Below are positions 52,078 to 61,179 of a stretch of 64,000 bases of DNA, piece by piece (the first letter of the stretch is position 1; the number at the start of each line of letters is the position of its first letter). The stretch comes from Sphingomonas sp. IC-56 (GTDB lineage: Bacteria > Pseudomonadota > Alphaproteobacteria > Sphingomonadales > Sphingomonadaceae). The translations under genes and the position numbers were made by a program. Below the pieces are notes generated by a model. The model was not told the origin of the DNA and did not search any database. It was given only the letters and a program-made list of their open reading frames with translations. Where the stretch lies: the NCBI RefSeq assembly GCF_021043375.1, contig NZ_JAJNDV010000005.1, forward strand, positions 186,001-250,000, read 5' to 3'.

Positions 52078-53109
52078 TCAATGCAGCCGGGCGTTCGCGG
52101 AGAGCGCGAGCAGAGGCGCTTCGACGCCTTCGATGGCGGCGATGGCATCTGCCGTCAGTTCCGTCGCTTCCACGGCGCGAACCATGGCGAGGCGGTTGTG
52201 GGGCAGGTCTGCATCCGGGAGCAGCGTAGCGGCCGGTGCGGCAGCCGGGCGGCGCTTCGGAGCCGGACGGTCGAACTCGGCCATGACGGCGAAGCGCGGG
52301 TCGGCAGCGGCGATCTCCGCAATGGTCTTGGCGGCGCGCTTGGTGATCTGGCGCACGCGCTCCTTGGTCACGCCGGTTTCGAGCGATAGATCGTCCAGAG
52401 TCGAAGCCTGGAACACGCGGCGGGCGACGATCTCGCGGTCACGTTCGAGCTTGGCTTCCAGCTTTTCAAGTTCGGCGGGGTCGATGCCGTGAGTCGCGGT
52501 CTTGAGGCGCGGACCTTCGCGGCGAAGGGCTGCTTCCTGGCGCTTCGGGCGCGGACGGCGGGCGAGTGCCTCGATGCCGACCTTGCGCAGGTGATCGACA
52601 TAGGCGTCGATCAGCGACGAGATGGCGCCGTCTGCGAGATAGTCGGAGGCGGCGGATTCGGTGCGCTCCAGCGCGTCCTCATCGACGATCATCGCCTCGG
52701 GAGAGATTTCCTCGCCGTCCGGGCCGGTGGCGAGGGCGGAGAGCGACACGGTGGTGGCTTCGACCTTCTTGGCCGAGGGGCGCTGGTCGGTCATCAGGCG
52801 GAAGCGCAGGCTCTGGAGCTCGCCGCGGATCTGCCAGTTCACGAAGGTGGTGAACTGTGCCTTGGCGGGGTCATAGGCTTCGATGGCGCGGTGCACGGCG
52901 ATGGCGCAGCACTGCTCAGCGTCGTCGAAATGCGCGACCAGGCCATACTGGCGGACGAAGTGGCGGATGCGCGGGGCGATCAGCTTGAGGATCTGCGCGA
53001 AGGCACGGTCGACATAGACGCGCTGACGGTTGGTCTGCGGCGCGTCCTTGGGCGTGTTCTCGAGAACGACAGCAACGGCGGCTTCAAGCGCGATCGTGGT
53101 CTTCGACAT
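52078..53109 (-). CDS. Sigma-70 family sigma factor in the flagellar region
   Basis: The 343-residue protein starts at an ATG behind AGGGGAAG. Region 2 reads LVAHFDDAEQCCAIAVHRAI, AYDPAKAQFTTFVNWQIRGEL; region 4 contains LSLETGVTKERVRQITKRAA as helix-turn-helix. It is not a typical FliA, since the usual GLIxLxxAVxRFDP form differs. The C-terminal 70 residues are Pro/Ala-rich and unique. It lies among flagellar genes and may direct their transcription, possibly from the CTCTATAAT boxes; that is inference. Confidence 0.85.
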   Translation of the reverse strand: MSKTTIALEAAVAVVLENTPKDAPQTNRQRVYVDRAFAQILKLIAPRIRHFVRQYGLVAHFDDAEQCCAIAVHRAIEAYDPAKAQFTTFVNWQIRGELQSLRFRLMTDQRPSAKKVEATTVSLSALATGPDGEEISPEAMIVDEDALERTESAASDYLADGAISSLIDAYVDHLRKVGIEALARRPRPKRQEAALRREGPRLKTATHGIDPAELEKLEAKLERDREIVARRVFQASTLDDLSLETGVTKERVRQITKRAAKTIAEIAAADPRFAVMAEFDRPAPKRRPAAAPAATLLPDADLPHNRLAMVRAVEATELTADAIAAIEGVEAPLLALSANARLH

Positions 53110-53175
53110 TGTTATTGGCTTCCCCTGGTTCGCGGCGGGACGCTGTCGCGCTCCGTTCACAAGGGACAAATGCCG

Positions 53176-53323
53176 TTAACTAGTTAAAGGACTGATAAAC
53201 CTTCACATAGGTGGAATTGCGTAGCGGCAACTCTCGACCTGAAAAAAAGGTCCATCGATCAGATGGTTAACGCCGAATCCACCCTGATTTTCCAGAGGGG
53301 AGCGCGTTCACAATTTTATTATA
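53176..53323. promoter_or_regulatory. Control region of the sigma factor gene
   Basis: A perfect 12-base palindrome TTAACTAGTTAA lies at 53176-53187, and a second GTTAAC lies near 53263. A minus-strand TATAAT (CCTATAAT) lies at 53318-53323, 209 bases before the start codon. Together they suggest a regulated promoter. Confidence 0.45.
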
Positions 53324-53333
53324 GGAAGAAAAA

Positions 53334-54395
53334 TCAGGCTGCGGCGAATTGATCAGGGCGAATTTTTCGCTCGATGAATCCCAGCAGCCATTGGCGGTGC
53401 GCCTGGGTCGCGTCGCCGGTGCTGGCGATTCGCTGTTCGGCGGCCGAACTGCCGATCTGGGCGGAAAGCAGCATGCGTGCGCGGCCACCCTCGATCCCGC
53501 CCGCCAGGAACTTCCTGGCGTCGCCTAGGCCCAGATGATGGCCAAGATAGGCCGCCTTGGCGAGCGTCTCTGCATCGCTGCGCACGCGAACGCCGGCCTG
53601 TTCGAGTCGGTTGAGGTTGTTCTTGGCCAGGTCTGCAACGCCGAGGATCGAGGCCTGCGCATCATAGCGTAGCGCGAGCAGCTCCGCGCGGGCAGCGGGC
53701 TGCACCCGGCCGCGGCCGTCCAGCCAACCGCGCTCGGCGGCATGGCCGTTGAGCCAGGTGCCCGGCGTCTGGGCGAGATCCTGCCATGTGCCGCTGAGGA
53801 ACTGGCCCAGCCCGGCCGCACTGGAGCGCGGATTGCGGGAATGGATGTTCCAGGCGCCGTCGGAGCCCTTGGCGGCTTCGGCGTCAACGATCGCGGCGAG
53901 CGCGGAGGCCGGGATGCCGGTACGCGACTCGGCGAGCGCGAAGACGCCAGCGTAACGCGCATTGGTGCCAAGCTGGAGCCCGCCGCCTGCGACGCCGGCG
54001 ACCGGAGCCGCGATGATGGCGGCAGGTTCGGACAGGCTTTTGCGACGCGCGTCGTCATTGGAGGATTGGCCGAAACCACCTGCATTGCCCAGGCCTCCCG
54101 CAGCGGCTTCGTCGTGCCGGGCATTCTGGGTGTGGCACGAACAGGCGCACTGGCAGGCGCAATGTCCCGCGGCGCCGCTCATGGGCTGGGCGTCGCCGCC
54201 GCTCAGCAGGCCGAGCAGCGAGTCCATGTTCATGCGGTTGCCGGTCAGCGACGTGGAGTCGCGATCGCCCTTGCTGTCACCGTCGCCAAGCGCGGCGCGC
54301 CACAGGCGGTTGGACAGCGCCGATTGCGCTTCGGAGAAAATCACGTTGGCGCGCTGCGCCGGCGTCAGGCTGGCGAGTTCGGTGCGGGGGATCAT
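53334..54395 (-). CDS. Flagellar-cluster peptidoglycan hydrolase (lytic transglycosylase-like)
   Basis: The 353-residue protein starts at an ATG overlapping the fliJ stop (ATGA). Residues 155-260 look like an SLT-type domain: SRTGIPASALAAIVDAEAAK with a possible catalytic Glu, SSAAGLGQFLSGTWQDL. A Cys/His-rich motif CACQCACSCH lies near residue 83 in a disordered linker. The enzyme probably opens the peptidoglycan for rod passage, as FlgJ does in other bacteria. No signal peptide is seen, so export through the flagellar system is likely. Confidence 0.75.
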   Translation of the reverse strand: MIPRTELASLTPAQRANVIFSEAQSALSNRLWRAALGDGDSKGDRDSTSLTGNRMNMDSLLGLLSGGDAQPMSGAAGHCACQCACSCHTQNARHDEAAAGGLGNAGGFGQSSNDDARRKSLSEPAAIIAAPVAGVAGGGLQLGTNARYAGVFALAESRTGIPASALAAIVDAEAAKGSDGAWNIHSRNPRSSAAGLGQFLSGTWQDLAQTPGTWLNGHAAERGWLDGRGRVQPAARAELLALRYDAQASILGVADLAKNNLNRLEQAGVRVRSDAETLAKAAYLGHHLGLGDARKFLAGGIEGGRARMLLSAQIGSSAAEQRIASTGDATQAHRQWLLGFIERKIRPDQFAAA

Positions 54396-54814
54396 TGGCC
54401 GCGTCCCTTTCGGCGCGCCGCGATGAACTTGGCCGCGGCGATGTCGTCGATCGCGCCCTGCTCGGCGACGGCGGCGGTGCGGTCGGCATCGTCCTGGAAG
54501 CGCTCGGCGGCGCCTTCGATCGCGCGCATCGTGCCATAGACTTCAACGGTCTGGGCGCGCAGCTGGCCCAGGCGGATCTGCGCGTGATTCGCGGCTTCGT
54601 CGAGGCGAATGCGTTCGGCCTTCATCCGCATGGTGTAGGCGTCGGACGCGAACGGCATCGTATAAGCGAGCGCGCGCTCCTGGCGGAGCCGCTCTTCATG
54701 GGCGCGCGTCTGGCTGTCGAGCGTGGAGATGCGGTCGACCTCGGTGCTGATCGATGCCTTCAGGGCGTCGACTTCGCGGCGATGGACGCGCAACGCAGTG
54801 TCGAAGGGCGTCAT
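54392..54814 (-). CDS. fliJ: FliJ-like flagellar export chaperone
   Basis: The 140-residue protein is almost entirely coiled coil ([48 protein letters not shown]) and directly follows fliI with an ATGA overlap. FliJ escorts export substrates and links FliI to the FlhA gate. Assignment rests on size, coiled coil and position. Confidence 0.8.
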   Translation of the reverse strand: MTPFDTALRVHRREVDALKASISTEVDRISTLDSQTRAHEERLRQERALAYTMPFASDAYTMRMKAERIRLDEAANHAQIRLGQLRAQTVEVYGTMRAIEGAAERFQDDADRTAAVAEQGAIDDIAAAKFIAARRKGRGQ

Positions 54815-56136
54815 TGGGCGGCACTCACGATTTCGGCGAGCGCGGCAAAGGCGGCATCAGCATTGCCGGGATCGTGCTTGCCCTGGTTGATGAGCTGTTC
54901 GATTTGCGGCGCCAGGGCGACCGCGCGGTCGACTTCCTGGGACGAACCGGCCTTATAGGCGCCGAGCCGGACCATCTCCTCCATGTCGGAGAAGGTCGAC
55001 ATCAGCTTGCGCGCGGCGAGGCGCGTCGCATTCTGTTCGTCGTTCATGCAGTGCGGCAACGTACGGGACACCGACTTGAGAATGTCGATGGCGGGATAGC
55101 GGCCACGCTCGGCAATGGCGCGGCGCATCACGACGTGCCCGTCGAGGATGCCGCGCACGGCGTCGGCTACCGGCTCATTATGGTCGTCGCCGTCGACAAG
55201 CACGGTGAACAGGCCGGTGATCATGCCCGAGCCCGGGCCGCCGGGGCCTGCACGTTCCAGCAGGCGCGGCAGTTCGGCAAACACGGTGGGGGTATAGCCC
55301 TTGGTGGCGGGCGGCTCGCCCGAGGCGAGGCCGATCTCACGCTGCGCCATGGCGAAGCGGGTAACCGAGTCCATGAGGCAGAGGACGTTGAGGCCCTGGT
55401 CGCGGAAATGCTCGGCGACGGCCATGGTCGTCCAGGCGGCCTGGCGGCGCATCAGCGCGGGTTCGTCGGAGGTGGCGACGACGACGACCGAGCGGGCCAT
55501 GCCCTCGGGTCCCAGATCGTCTTCGATGAATTCCTGCACTTCGCGGCCGCGCTCGCCGATCAAGCCGATCACCGCGACGTCGCAATTGGTCCAGCGCGCG
55601 AGCATCGACAGCAGGACGGACTTGCCGACGCCCGAACCTGCGAACAGGCCCAGGCGCTGGCCGAGGCAGAGGGGCACGAACAGGTCGAGCGTGCGGACGC
55701 CGGTTTCGATGCGATGGCCGACGCGGCCACGGCTGGAGGCGGCAGGCGGCGCGGCCTTGATCGGCTGCGGGTCGGCACCGTTGGGTAGCGGTCCCAGGCC
55801 GTCGACCGGCCGGCCAAGGCCGTCAATCATGCGGCCAAGCCAGGCAGAGGAGGGGCGGACGCTGAACTGGCCGGCGGCGAGATCGGCGCGCGCGCCAAGG
55901 CCTACGCCCTGCGGATCAGTGAAGGGCAGGCAGAGCGCGACTTCGCGGTCCAGCGCAGTCACTTCGGCTTCGACCTTGCCATTCGCGCCGAAGATTTCGA
56001 CGCGGCTGCCGATCTGGGCGACGCCGGTCAGGCCTTCGACTTCGATCAAGGCGCCGCGTACCGCAACCACGCGCCCGAACCGACGGTCGGGCACCATGTC
56101 GCGGATCGCGCGGGCTGCGCTGGCAAGCGTCTGCAC
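54811..56136 (-). CDS. fliI: Flagellar type III export ATPase FliI
   Basis: The 441-residue protein starts at a GTG 12 bases after flbT. Walker A is [11 protein letters not shown] near residue 162; other landmarks are [56 protein letters not shown] and [14 protein letters not shown]. These define the FliI/YscN/ATP-synthase beta-like family, and the flagellar context selects FliI. It powers export of rod, hook and filament proteins. Confidence 0.95.
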   Translation of the reverse strand: MQTLASAARAIRDMVPDRRFGRVVAVRGALIEVEGLTGVAQIGSRVEIFGANGKVEAEVTALDREVALCLPFTDPQGVGLGARADLAAGQFSVRPSSAWLGRMIDGLGRPVDGLGPLPNGADPQPIKAAPPAASSRGRVGHRIETGVRTLDLFVPLCLGQRLGLFAGSGVGKSVLLSMLARWTNCDVAVIGLIGERGREVQEFIEDDLGPEGMARSVVVVATSDEPALMRRQAAWTTMAVAEHFRDQGLNVLCLMDSVTRFAMAQREIGLASGEPPATKGYTPTVFAELPRLLERAGPGGPGSGMITGLFTVLVDGDDHNEPVADAVRGILDGHVVMRRAIAERGRYPAIDILKSVSRTLPHCMNDEQNATRLAARKLMSTFSDMEEMVRLGAYKAGSSQEVDRAVALAPQIEQLINQGKHDPGNADAAFAALAEIVSAAQ

Positions 56137-56148
56137 GAGCGTCGAGCC

Positions 56149-56544
56149 TCAGGCGGCCTGGACGGCTTCGTCGGCTTCGCTCTCGAACGCGATCAGGTCG
56201 CGTGCGGCGGAGAGCGCGCGGTAATATTCGCCCTGCGCCATGTCATGCGCGAACGCGATGCAGGCCGAACGCGCGGTCGGCGAGGCAAAGCGGGCCACCA
56301 AAGTGCCGAGCAGGCTCACCACCGTGTCCTGATGCGAGGTGCGGTTGTCGGGATCGATATACGCGAGCATGGCGGCGAAATAGAGCTGGCGAGCCGGCGT
56401 GGTCGCTTCCTCCGGACGCATCACTTCGCGTCCGCGCAGGATCGACACCTGATTTTCGACCGCGAATTGCGTGCGGCCGACTGCGCGAATGACCGCGCCG
56501 TTGATGATCGCCTTTTCTCCATCGCGAAGCGTGATGCGGAGCAT
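56149..56544 (-). CDS. flbT: FlbT, flagellin synthesis regulator
   Basis: The 131-residue protein starts at MLRITLRDGEK; an upstream ATG at 56577 is inside the -10-like box and is less likely. It has the FlbT pattern: GEKAIINGAVIRAVGR, VSILRGREVMRPEEATTPAR, YFAAMLAYIDP. In Caulobacter FlbT binds flagellin mRNA and lowers its translation. It opens the leftward fliI-fliJ operon. Confidence 0.9.
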   Translation of the reverse strand: MLRITLRDGEKAIINGAVIRAVGRTQFAVENQVSILRGREVMRPEEATTPARQLYFAAMLAYIDPDNRTSHQDTVVSLLGTLVARFASPTARSACIAFAHDMAQGEYYRALSAARDLIAFESEADEAVQAA

Positions 56545-56575
56545 GGGAGCAAACCTTTTTCTGGGTGTTGCCAGC

Positions 56576-56581
56576 ATTATA
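56576..56581 (-). promoter_or_regulatory. -10-like box (CTCTATAAT) of the flbT operon
   Basis: TATAAT on the minus strand preceded by CTC lies 31 bases before the flbT start. Upstream, near 56612-56624, a near-perfect palindrome GGCAAATTTTGCC may be an operator in the divergent flbT-flgE region. Confidence 0.5.
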
Positions 56582-56762
56582 GAGGCGGCGACGGGCAGGT
56601 GTTGCGATCGGGCGGCAAATTTTGCCTATCGCCTGATCTGGCCGCGCCCCGGGCCGGTTGCGGGCACCAAATTTGAGGGTTCGTTGGGTCGCGCCGATCC
56701 GCGTCCTATTATGCTGACTATGGCTCGCGGGAACGGCGGGCGATCGTCAGGAGTGCAGAAAC

Positions 56763-58040
56763 TTGAGCCTATATTCCGCTCTTTATGCCGGTGTGTCCGG
56801 TCTGAGTGCCCAGTCGGCCGCGATGGCGACCGTTGCGGACAACATCACCAACATCAACACCGTCGGGTATAAGGGCGTCGAAGCCCAGTTCCGCACGTTG
56901 GTGACCGATGGCCGCGCAAAGGCCAATTACTCGGCCGGCGGCGTGGCCGCTGCGCCGACGGCACTGGTTTCCAAGCAGGGCCTGCTTCAGGCCTCGGGCA
57001 GCTCGACCGACCTCGCCATCGACGGTGGCGGCTTCTTTATCACGCGTACGGGCACCGAGGGCGACAGCTCGGTCGCATTCACGCGCGCCGGATCGTTCAA
57101 GCAGGACGAAGAAGGCTTCCTGCGCAATTCCTCGGGCCTGTACCTGCAGGGCTGGCGCCTGAACGGCGCGGGTGACTTCACCAACACCGGCAGCCTCGAC
57201 GCGCTGGAGCCGGTCCGCGTCAGCGACCTGGTTGGCACGGCGTCGCCGACCACGCGCCTTCAGCTGCGCGCGAACCTTCAGGACAACGCCGTTGTCGGTT
57301 CGCCCGAAGGCACGTTCAACCGCTCGTTCGACGTATCCGATTCCCGTGGCGGTTCGCATACGCTGACCACCACCTTCACCAAGACCGGCGCCAATCTCTG
57401 GAGCTTCTCGGTCAGCTCGCCCGACGCGACGCCGGCTCAGATCGCCGGCGGCACGATGGAATTCAACGGCGATGGCAGCCTGAAGTCGATCACCGACGCG
57501 ACGCAAGGGTCGATCACCGGCGAGTTCAAGGTGAAGCCGAACTGGGCTGCAGCCGGCGCCGCATCCGAAGAGATCACGCTGGAATTCGGCACGCCCGGCT
57601 CGCCGAGCGGCGGCATCAACGGTATTACGCAGTTTGGTGGCCCCTCGTCGGTGGTCTCGTCGAACGTCAATGGCGGCCTGCTTGGCAATCTGGTGAGCGT
57701 GGACGTCAGCAAGACGGGCCGCGTCAGCGCGATCTTCGACGATGGCAGCACGCGCGACGTGTTCCAGCTTCCAATCGCGACCTTCCAGAATCCGGACGGC
57801 CTGACGCGCCTGTCGGGCAATGCCTACACGGTGAGCAAGGCTTCGGGCGGCGTCACGCTGAACACGCCGGGTTCGCTGGGCGCGGGCGATATCGCGTCCA
57901 GCTCGCTGGAAGCATCGACGGTCGATCTCGCCAGCGAGTTCACCAACATGATCCGCTTCCAGCGCGCCTATAGCGCGTCGTCCAAGATCATCACCACCGT
58001 GGACGACATGCTCCGCGAAGTGAGCGACCTGAAGCGTTAA
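56763..58040 (+). CDS. flgE: Flagellar hook protein FlgE
   Basis: The 425-residue protein starts at a TTG behind AGGAG. The N-terminal rod motif SLYSALYAGVSGLSAQ with NITNINTVGYKG and the C-terminal LASEFTNMIRFQRAYSASSK are diagnostic for FlgE; the length is normal. It forms the hook joining rod and filament. The TTG start may limit its translation. Confidence 0.95.
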   Translation: MSLYSALYAGVSGLSAQSAAMATVADNITNINTVGYKGVEAQFRTLVTDGRAKANYSAGGVAAAPTALVSKQGLLQASGSSTDLAIDGGGFFITRTGTEGDSSVAFTRAGSFKQDEEGFLRNSSGLYLQGWRLNGAGDFTNTGSLDALEPVRVSDLVGTASPTTRLQLRANLQDNAVVGSPEGTFNRSFDVSDSRGGSHTLTTTFTKTGANLWSFSVSSPDATPAQIAGGTMEFNGDGSLKSITDATQGSITGEFKVKPNWAAAGAASEEITLEFGTPGSPSGGINGITQFGGPSSVVSSNVNGGLLGNLVSVDVSKTGRVSAIFDDGSTRDVFQLPIATFQNPDGLTRLSGNAYTVSKASGGVTLNTPGSLGAGDIASSSLEASTVDLASEFTNMIRFQRAYSASSKIITTVDDMLREVSDLKR

Positions 58041-58065
58041 TCTTTTAGAGCGAGACTGATTGGCG

Positions 58066-60186
58066 ATGGCGCTCAACGACATACTCAGCTCTGCAACCTC
58101 TGGCCTTGCTGCGGCACAGGCCGGGTTGCGTGCTGTTTCGAACAACATCGCCAATGTCGGTGTGACGGGTTACGCGCGGCAACGCGTGAACCTGTCCACC
58201 GGTGTGGTCGCGGGACAGGTCAGCGGCGTCGTGGTGGGCGAGCCCACCCGCGTCGCCGACAAGTTCCTGGAAGCCACGGTATACCGCCGCGCGGGCGATT
58301 ACGGCCGTGCGGAGGCAAGCTCGACATATCTCGACCGCTTGCAGGCGCTGCTCGGCCAGCCGGGAGCCTCCACCGGACTGCCCGCGCGACTGGACGCGAT
58401 CTCCGCGTCCGCTGTCGCGATGACCGGCTCGCAGGCGTCCGAACAGACTACCGCCGTGTTCAACGCCAATGTGCAGGACGCGATCTCGTCCATGCAGCAG
58501 ATCCAGGGCGATGTCGCCGGGCTGCGCGGCGACGTGGAGGCCGAAGTCGGCTATACGGTCGACAAGATCAATTCGCTGTTGTCACGGATCCACGATCTGA
58601 ACGGAAGCGTGGCGTCGGCCACTGGGCTGGGCAAGGATGCCGGCGGTGCCGCCGATCAACGGATGAACGCCATCCAGGAACTCAGTGGGCTGATGGCGGT
58701 CACGGTTCGCGAACAGCCCGATGGGCGCGTCGCGATCGAAACCAATACTGGCCAGGCACTGCTCGATAGGAAGCTGCGCCAGCTTTCCTATCCTACCGGT
58801 GGCGACGGCACGTCGCAGCCGACCTATCCGAGCATCGAGATCCGGTTTGCAGCCACTGATGGCGGCGCGGGTACTGCCACGGGCGAGAAGATCGACGGTG
58901 CTACCATCGGCGGGCGACTGGGCGGGCTGATCGACCTACGCGACCGGGCGCTACCTGAATTCACCGACCAGCTGGGCGTGATGTTCGGCGGGCTGGCACA
59001 GACGCTGAATAGCGTTTCCAACGCCGGCTCCACGGTTCCGCCGCCGGCGAGCCTGGATGGCCGTCAGACCGGCTTGGCTGGAAGCGACCGGCTGGGCTTC
59101 ACGGGCGCTGCGACCTTTGCGGTGACCAAGGCCGACGGCACGCTGGTCGCCAAGACCAAGGTCGATTTCGATGCGCTGGGTCCGACCGCGACGATCTACC
59201 AGATGGTTTCGGCGATCAACATCGGCTTTGGCGGAAACGCCGCCGGTGTGGGTGGCGCTGCGACTGCCAGCTTCGTTGACGGCAAGCTGAAGATCACGGC
59301 GAACGGCACCGGCAACGGTGTTGCGATCGGTCAGGATGCGGCCAAGCCGAGTGACCGTGGCGGTTCGGGCGTGTCGCAGTTCTTCGGGCTGAACGACATG
59401 GTGCGCAGCGACAGCAGTTCGCTGGTGCCCTCAGGCTTCAAAGCCACCGATCCGCATGGCTTCGCTGCGGGTGAAACGACGCAGATGGTGCTGCGCGACG
59501 CCACCGGACGCGTGCTGGCAAGCCACACCCTTGAACCAGCTGCCGGCGGTACGTTCGACGATCTGGTCAGCGACCTGAACGCAAGCCCGCTGGGCGACTT
59601 TGGTGACTTCGCGCTGGACGACAAGGGGCGGTTGCAGTTCGAGCCGAGCTCCGGATCGGCAGGTTCGTCCTTGTCGGTCCCCTCGGACTCGACCAATCGC
59701 CTGGGCACCGGGCGCAATTTTTCCACGCTCCTGAGCGTCACTGGCGCCAGCACGGGGCTCGCTCAGGGCCAGGTCCGATCCGACATTCTCGCGAGCCCGG
59801 CCAAGATGCCGCTGGCGCAGTTGCAGAGCGATGTGGCGATCGGCGGCAAGGCGCTGGGCGCGGGCGATCTGCGCAACGCCACTGCGTTCGTGAACCAGCT
59901 CGACAAGGCTGTAGACTTCGGCAGGAACGGAACGGCTACGTTGGAGCGGTTCTCCAGCCAGTTCCTGGGCCGCGTAGGCCTCCAGGCGAACCAGGCTGAG
60001 GGCCGAATGACGGACACCGCGGCGCGCATGGATGACGCGGTCAGCCGCCGCGACAGCTTTGCCGGCGTCAATATCGACGAAGAACTCGCCCAGATGGTCG
60101 TGCTGCAGAACAGCTATTCTGCCGCCGCTCGCGTCATTTCGACCGCGAGCGAGATGTACGACACCCTGCTCGGCATGATGCGATAA
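58066..60186 (+). CDS. flgK: Hook-filament junction protein FlgK
   Basis: The 706-residue protein starts at ATG 58066; a TTG six bases earlier is possible. The N-terminus LSSATSGLAAAQAGLRAVSN with NIANVGVTGYARQRVN and the C-terminus MVVLQNSYSAAARVISTASE are typical of FlgK. It is exported and forms the first hook-filament junction ring. It begins 25 bases after flgE. Confidence 0.93.
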   Translation: MALNDILSSATSGLAAAQAGLRAVSNNIANVGVTGYARQRVNLSTGVVAGQVSGVVVGEPTRVADKFLEATVYRRAGDYGRAEASSTYLDRLQALLGQPGASTGLPARLDAISASAVAMTGSQASEQTTAVFNANVQDAISSMQQIQGDVAGLRGDVEAEVGYTVDKINSLLSRIHDLNGSVASATGLGKDAGGAADQRMNAIQELSGLMAVTVREQPDGRVAIETNTGQALLDRKLRQLSYPTGGDGTSQPTYPSIEIRFAATDGGAGTATGEKIDGATIGGRLGGLIDLRDRALPEFTDQLGVMFGGLAQTLNSVSNAGSTVPPPASLDGRQTGLAGSDRLGFTGAATFAVTKADGTLVAKTKVDFDALGPTATIYQMVSAINIGFGGNAAGVGGAATASFVDGKLKITANGTGNGVAIGQDAAKPSDRGGSGVSQFFGLNDMVRSDSSSLVPSGFKATDPHGFAAGETTQMVLRDATGRVLASHTLEPAAGGTFDDLVSDLNASPLGDFGDFALDDKGRLQFEPSSGSAGSSLSVPSDSTNRLGTGRNFSTLLSVTGASTGLAQGQVRSDILASPAKMPLAQLQSDVAIGGKALGAGDLRNATAFVNQLDKAVDFGRNGTATLERFSSQFLGRVGLQANQAEGRMTDTAARMDDAVSRRDSFAGVNIDEELAQMVVLQNSYSAAARVISTASEMYDTLLGMMR

Positions 60187-60197
60187 GGATTAGATAG

Positions 60198-61106
60198 ATG
60201 GCCCGCGTTGCTACCATTCCGCTCCAGCGCACCCTGTCGGATGCGATTATGCGTTCGCAGGAGAAGCTGGCGGTCACCCAGGCTCAGCTTTCCACCGGAA
60301 AGAAGGCAACTACCTACGCCGACCTTGGCACGGAGACCGTTCGCAACCTGTCGGCGCACAGCATGCTGGCGCGTCAGGAAGCGCAATCAACGGTTGCGAA
60401 GCGCGTGGACACGAGCCTGTCGCTGTACCAGGGCAGTCTGGAAGGGATCGATACTGCCACGTCCGAACTGCGCGTGGATGTTCTGAACGCGATCGGTACC
60501 GGCAAGGCCGATGGACTGCAGGAGGCGGTCCAGTCCGCATTCAGTCAGTTCCGCAGCGCCTTGAACCTGTCCGAAGGCGGTGCGCCGCTGTTCGGCGGTT
60601 CACAGACGGTTGGCGATCCGTTCATTCCAGCTTCGCTCGCCGAGGTTGCAGCGACCGACGCGGACGCAGCGTTCCAGGATGATGGCATCAAGTCCAGCGC
60701 GCGCATCGCCGATGGCGTGGACCTGACCTATGGTATCTCGGCCAGCTCGGCAGGGAAGGATCTCTACGCCGCGTTCCGCACGCTTGCGCAGGCCGGCCCG
60801 TTTGGCGAGACGCCCACCGAGGACCAGATTACTGCGCTGAAGACGGCTATGGACCAGATCGACAAGGGGCTGACGTCAACCCGCAGCGTCAATGCCGAGA
60901 ACGGCCGCAAGCAGGCGCAGCTGGAGACAATGACCAAGCGCAATGACGAGCGGGCGCTGCTGCTGAGCGGTGTGATCGAGAGCAACGAGGATGCTGACCT
61001 GGGCCAAGTGGCGATCGATCTTGCCCAGCAGAAGGCGGTGCTTGAGGCGAGTTATTCCGTGTTCTCGCAGCTGAGCTCGCTGAGCCTGGTGAATTATATA
61101 CGGTGA
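60198..61106 (+). CDS. flgL: Hook-filament junction protein FlgL
   Basis: The 302-residue protein starts at an ATG behind AAGGAT. The flagellin-like N-terminus (LQRTLSDAIMRSQEKLAVTQ, QLSTGKKATTYADLG) and C-terminus (IDLAQQKAVLEASYSVFSQL) mark it as FlgL. It follows flgK by 11 bases. The three genes form a late hook operon. Confidence 0.93.
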   Translation: MARVATIPLQRTLSDAIMRSQEKLAVTQAQLSTGKKATTYADLGTETVRNLSAHSMLARQEAQSTVAKRVDTSLSLYQGSLEGIDTATSELRVDVLNAIGTGKADGLQEAVQSAFSQFRSALNLSEGGAPLFGGSQTVGDPFIPASLAEVAATDADAAFQDDGIKSSARIADGVDLTYGISASSAGKDLYAAFRTLAQAGPFGETPTEDQITALKTAMDQIDKGLTSTRSVNAENGRKQAQLETMTKRNDERALLLSGVIESNEDADLGQVAIDLAQQKAVLEASYSVFSQLSSLSLVNYIR

Positions 61107-61127
61107 GGCCTCGGCAACACCGCCAAC

Positions 61128-61159
61128 GAAAAAGCCCCGCTTTCGCGGGGCTTTTTTTT
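61128..61159. terminator. Bidirectional terminator between flgL and the TPR gene
   Basis: AAAAAGCCCCGC pairs with GCGGGGCTTTTT around a TTTC loop, with A and T tracts on both sides. It can serve flgL and the convergent gene. Confidence 0.95.
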
Positions 61160-61179
61160 GATCGGCGTAAGGGGGAAGG

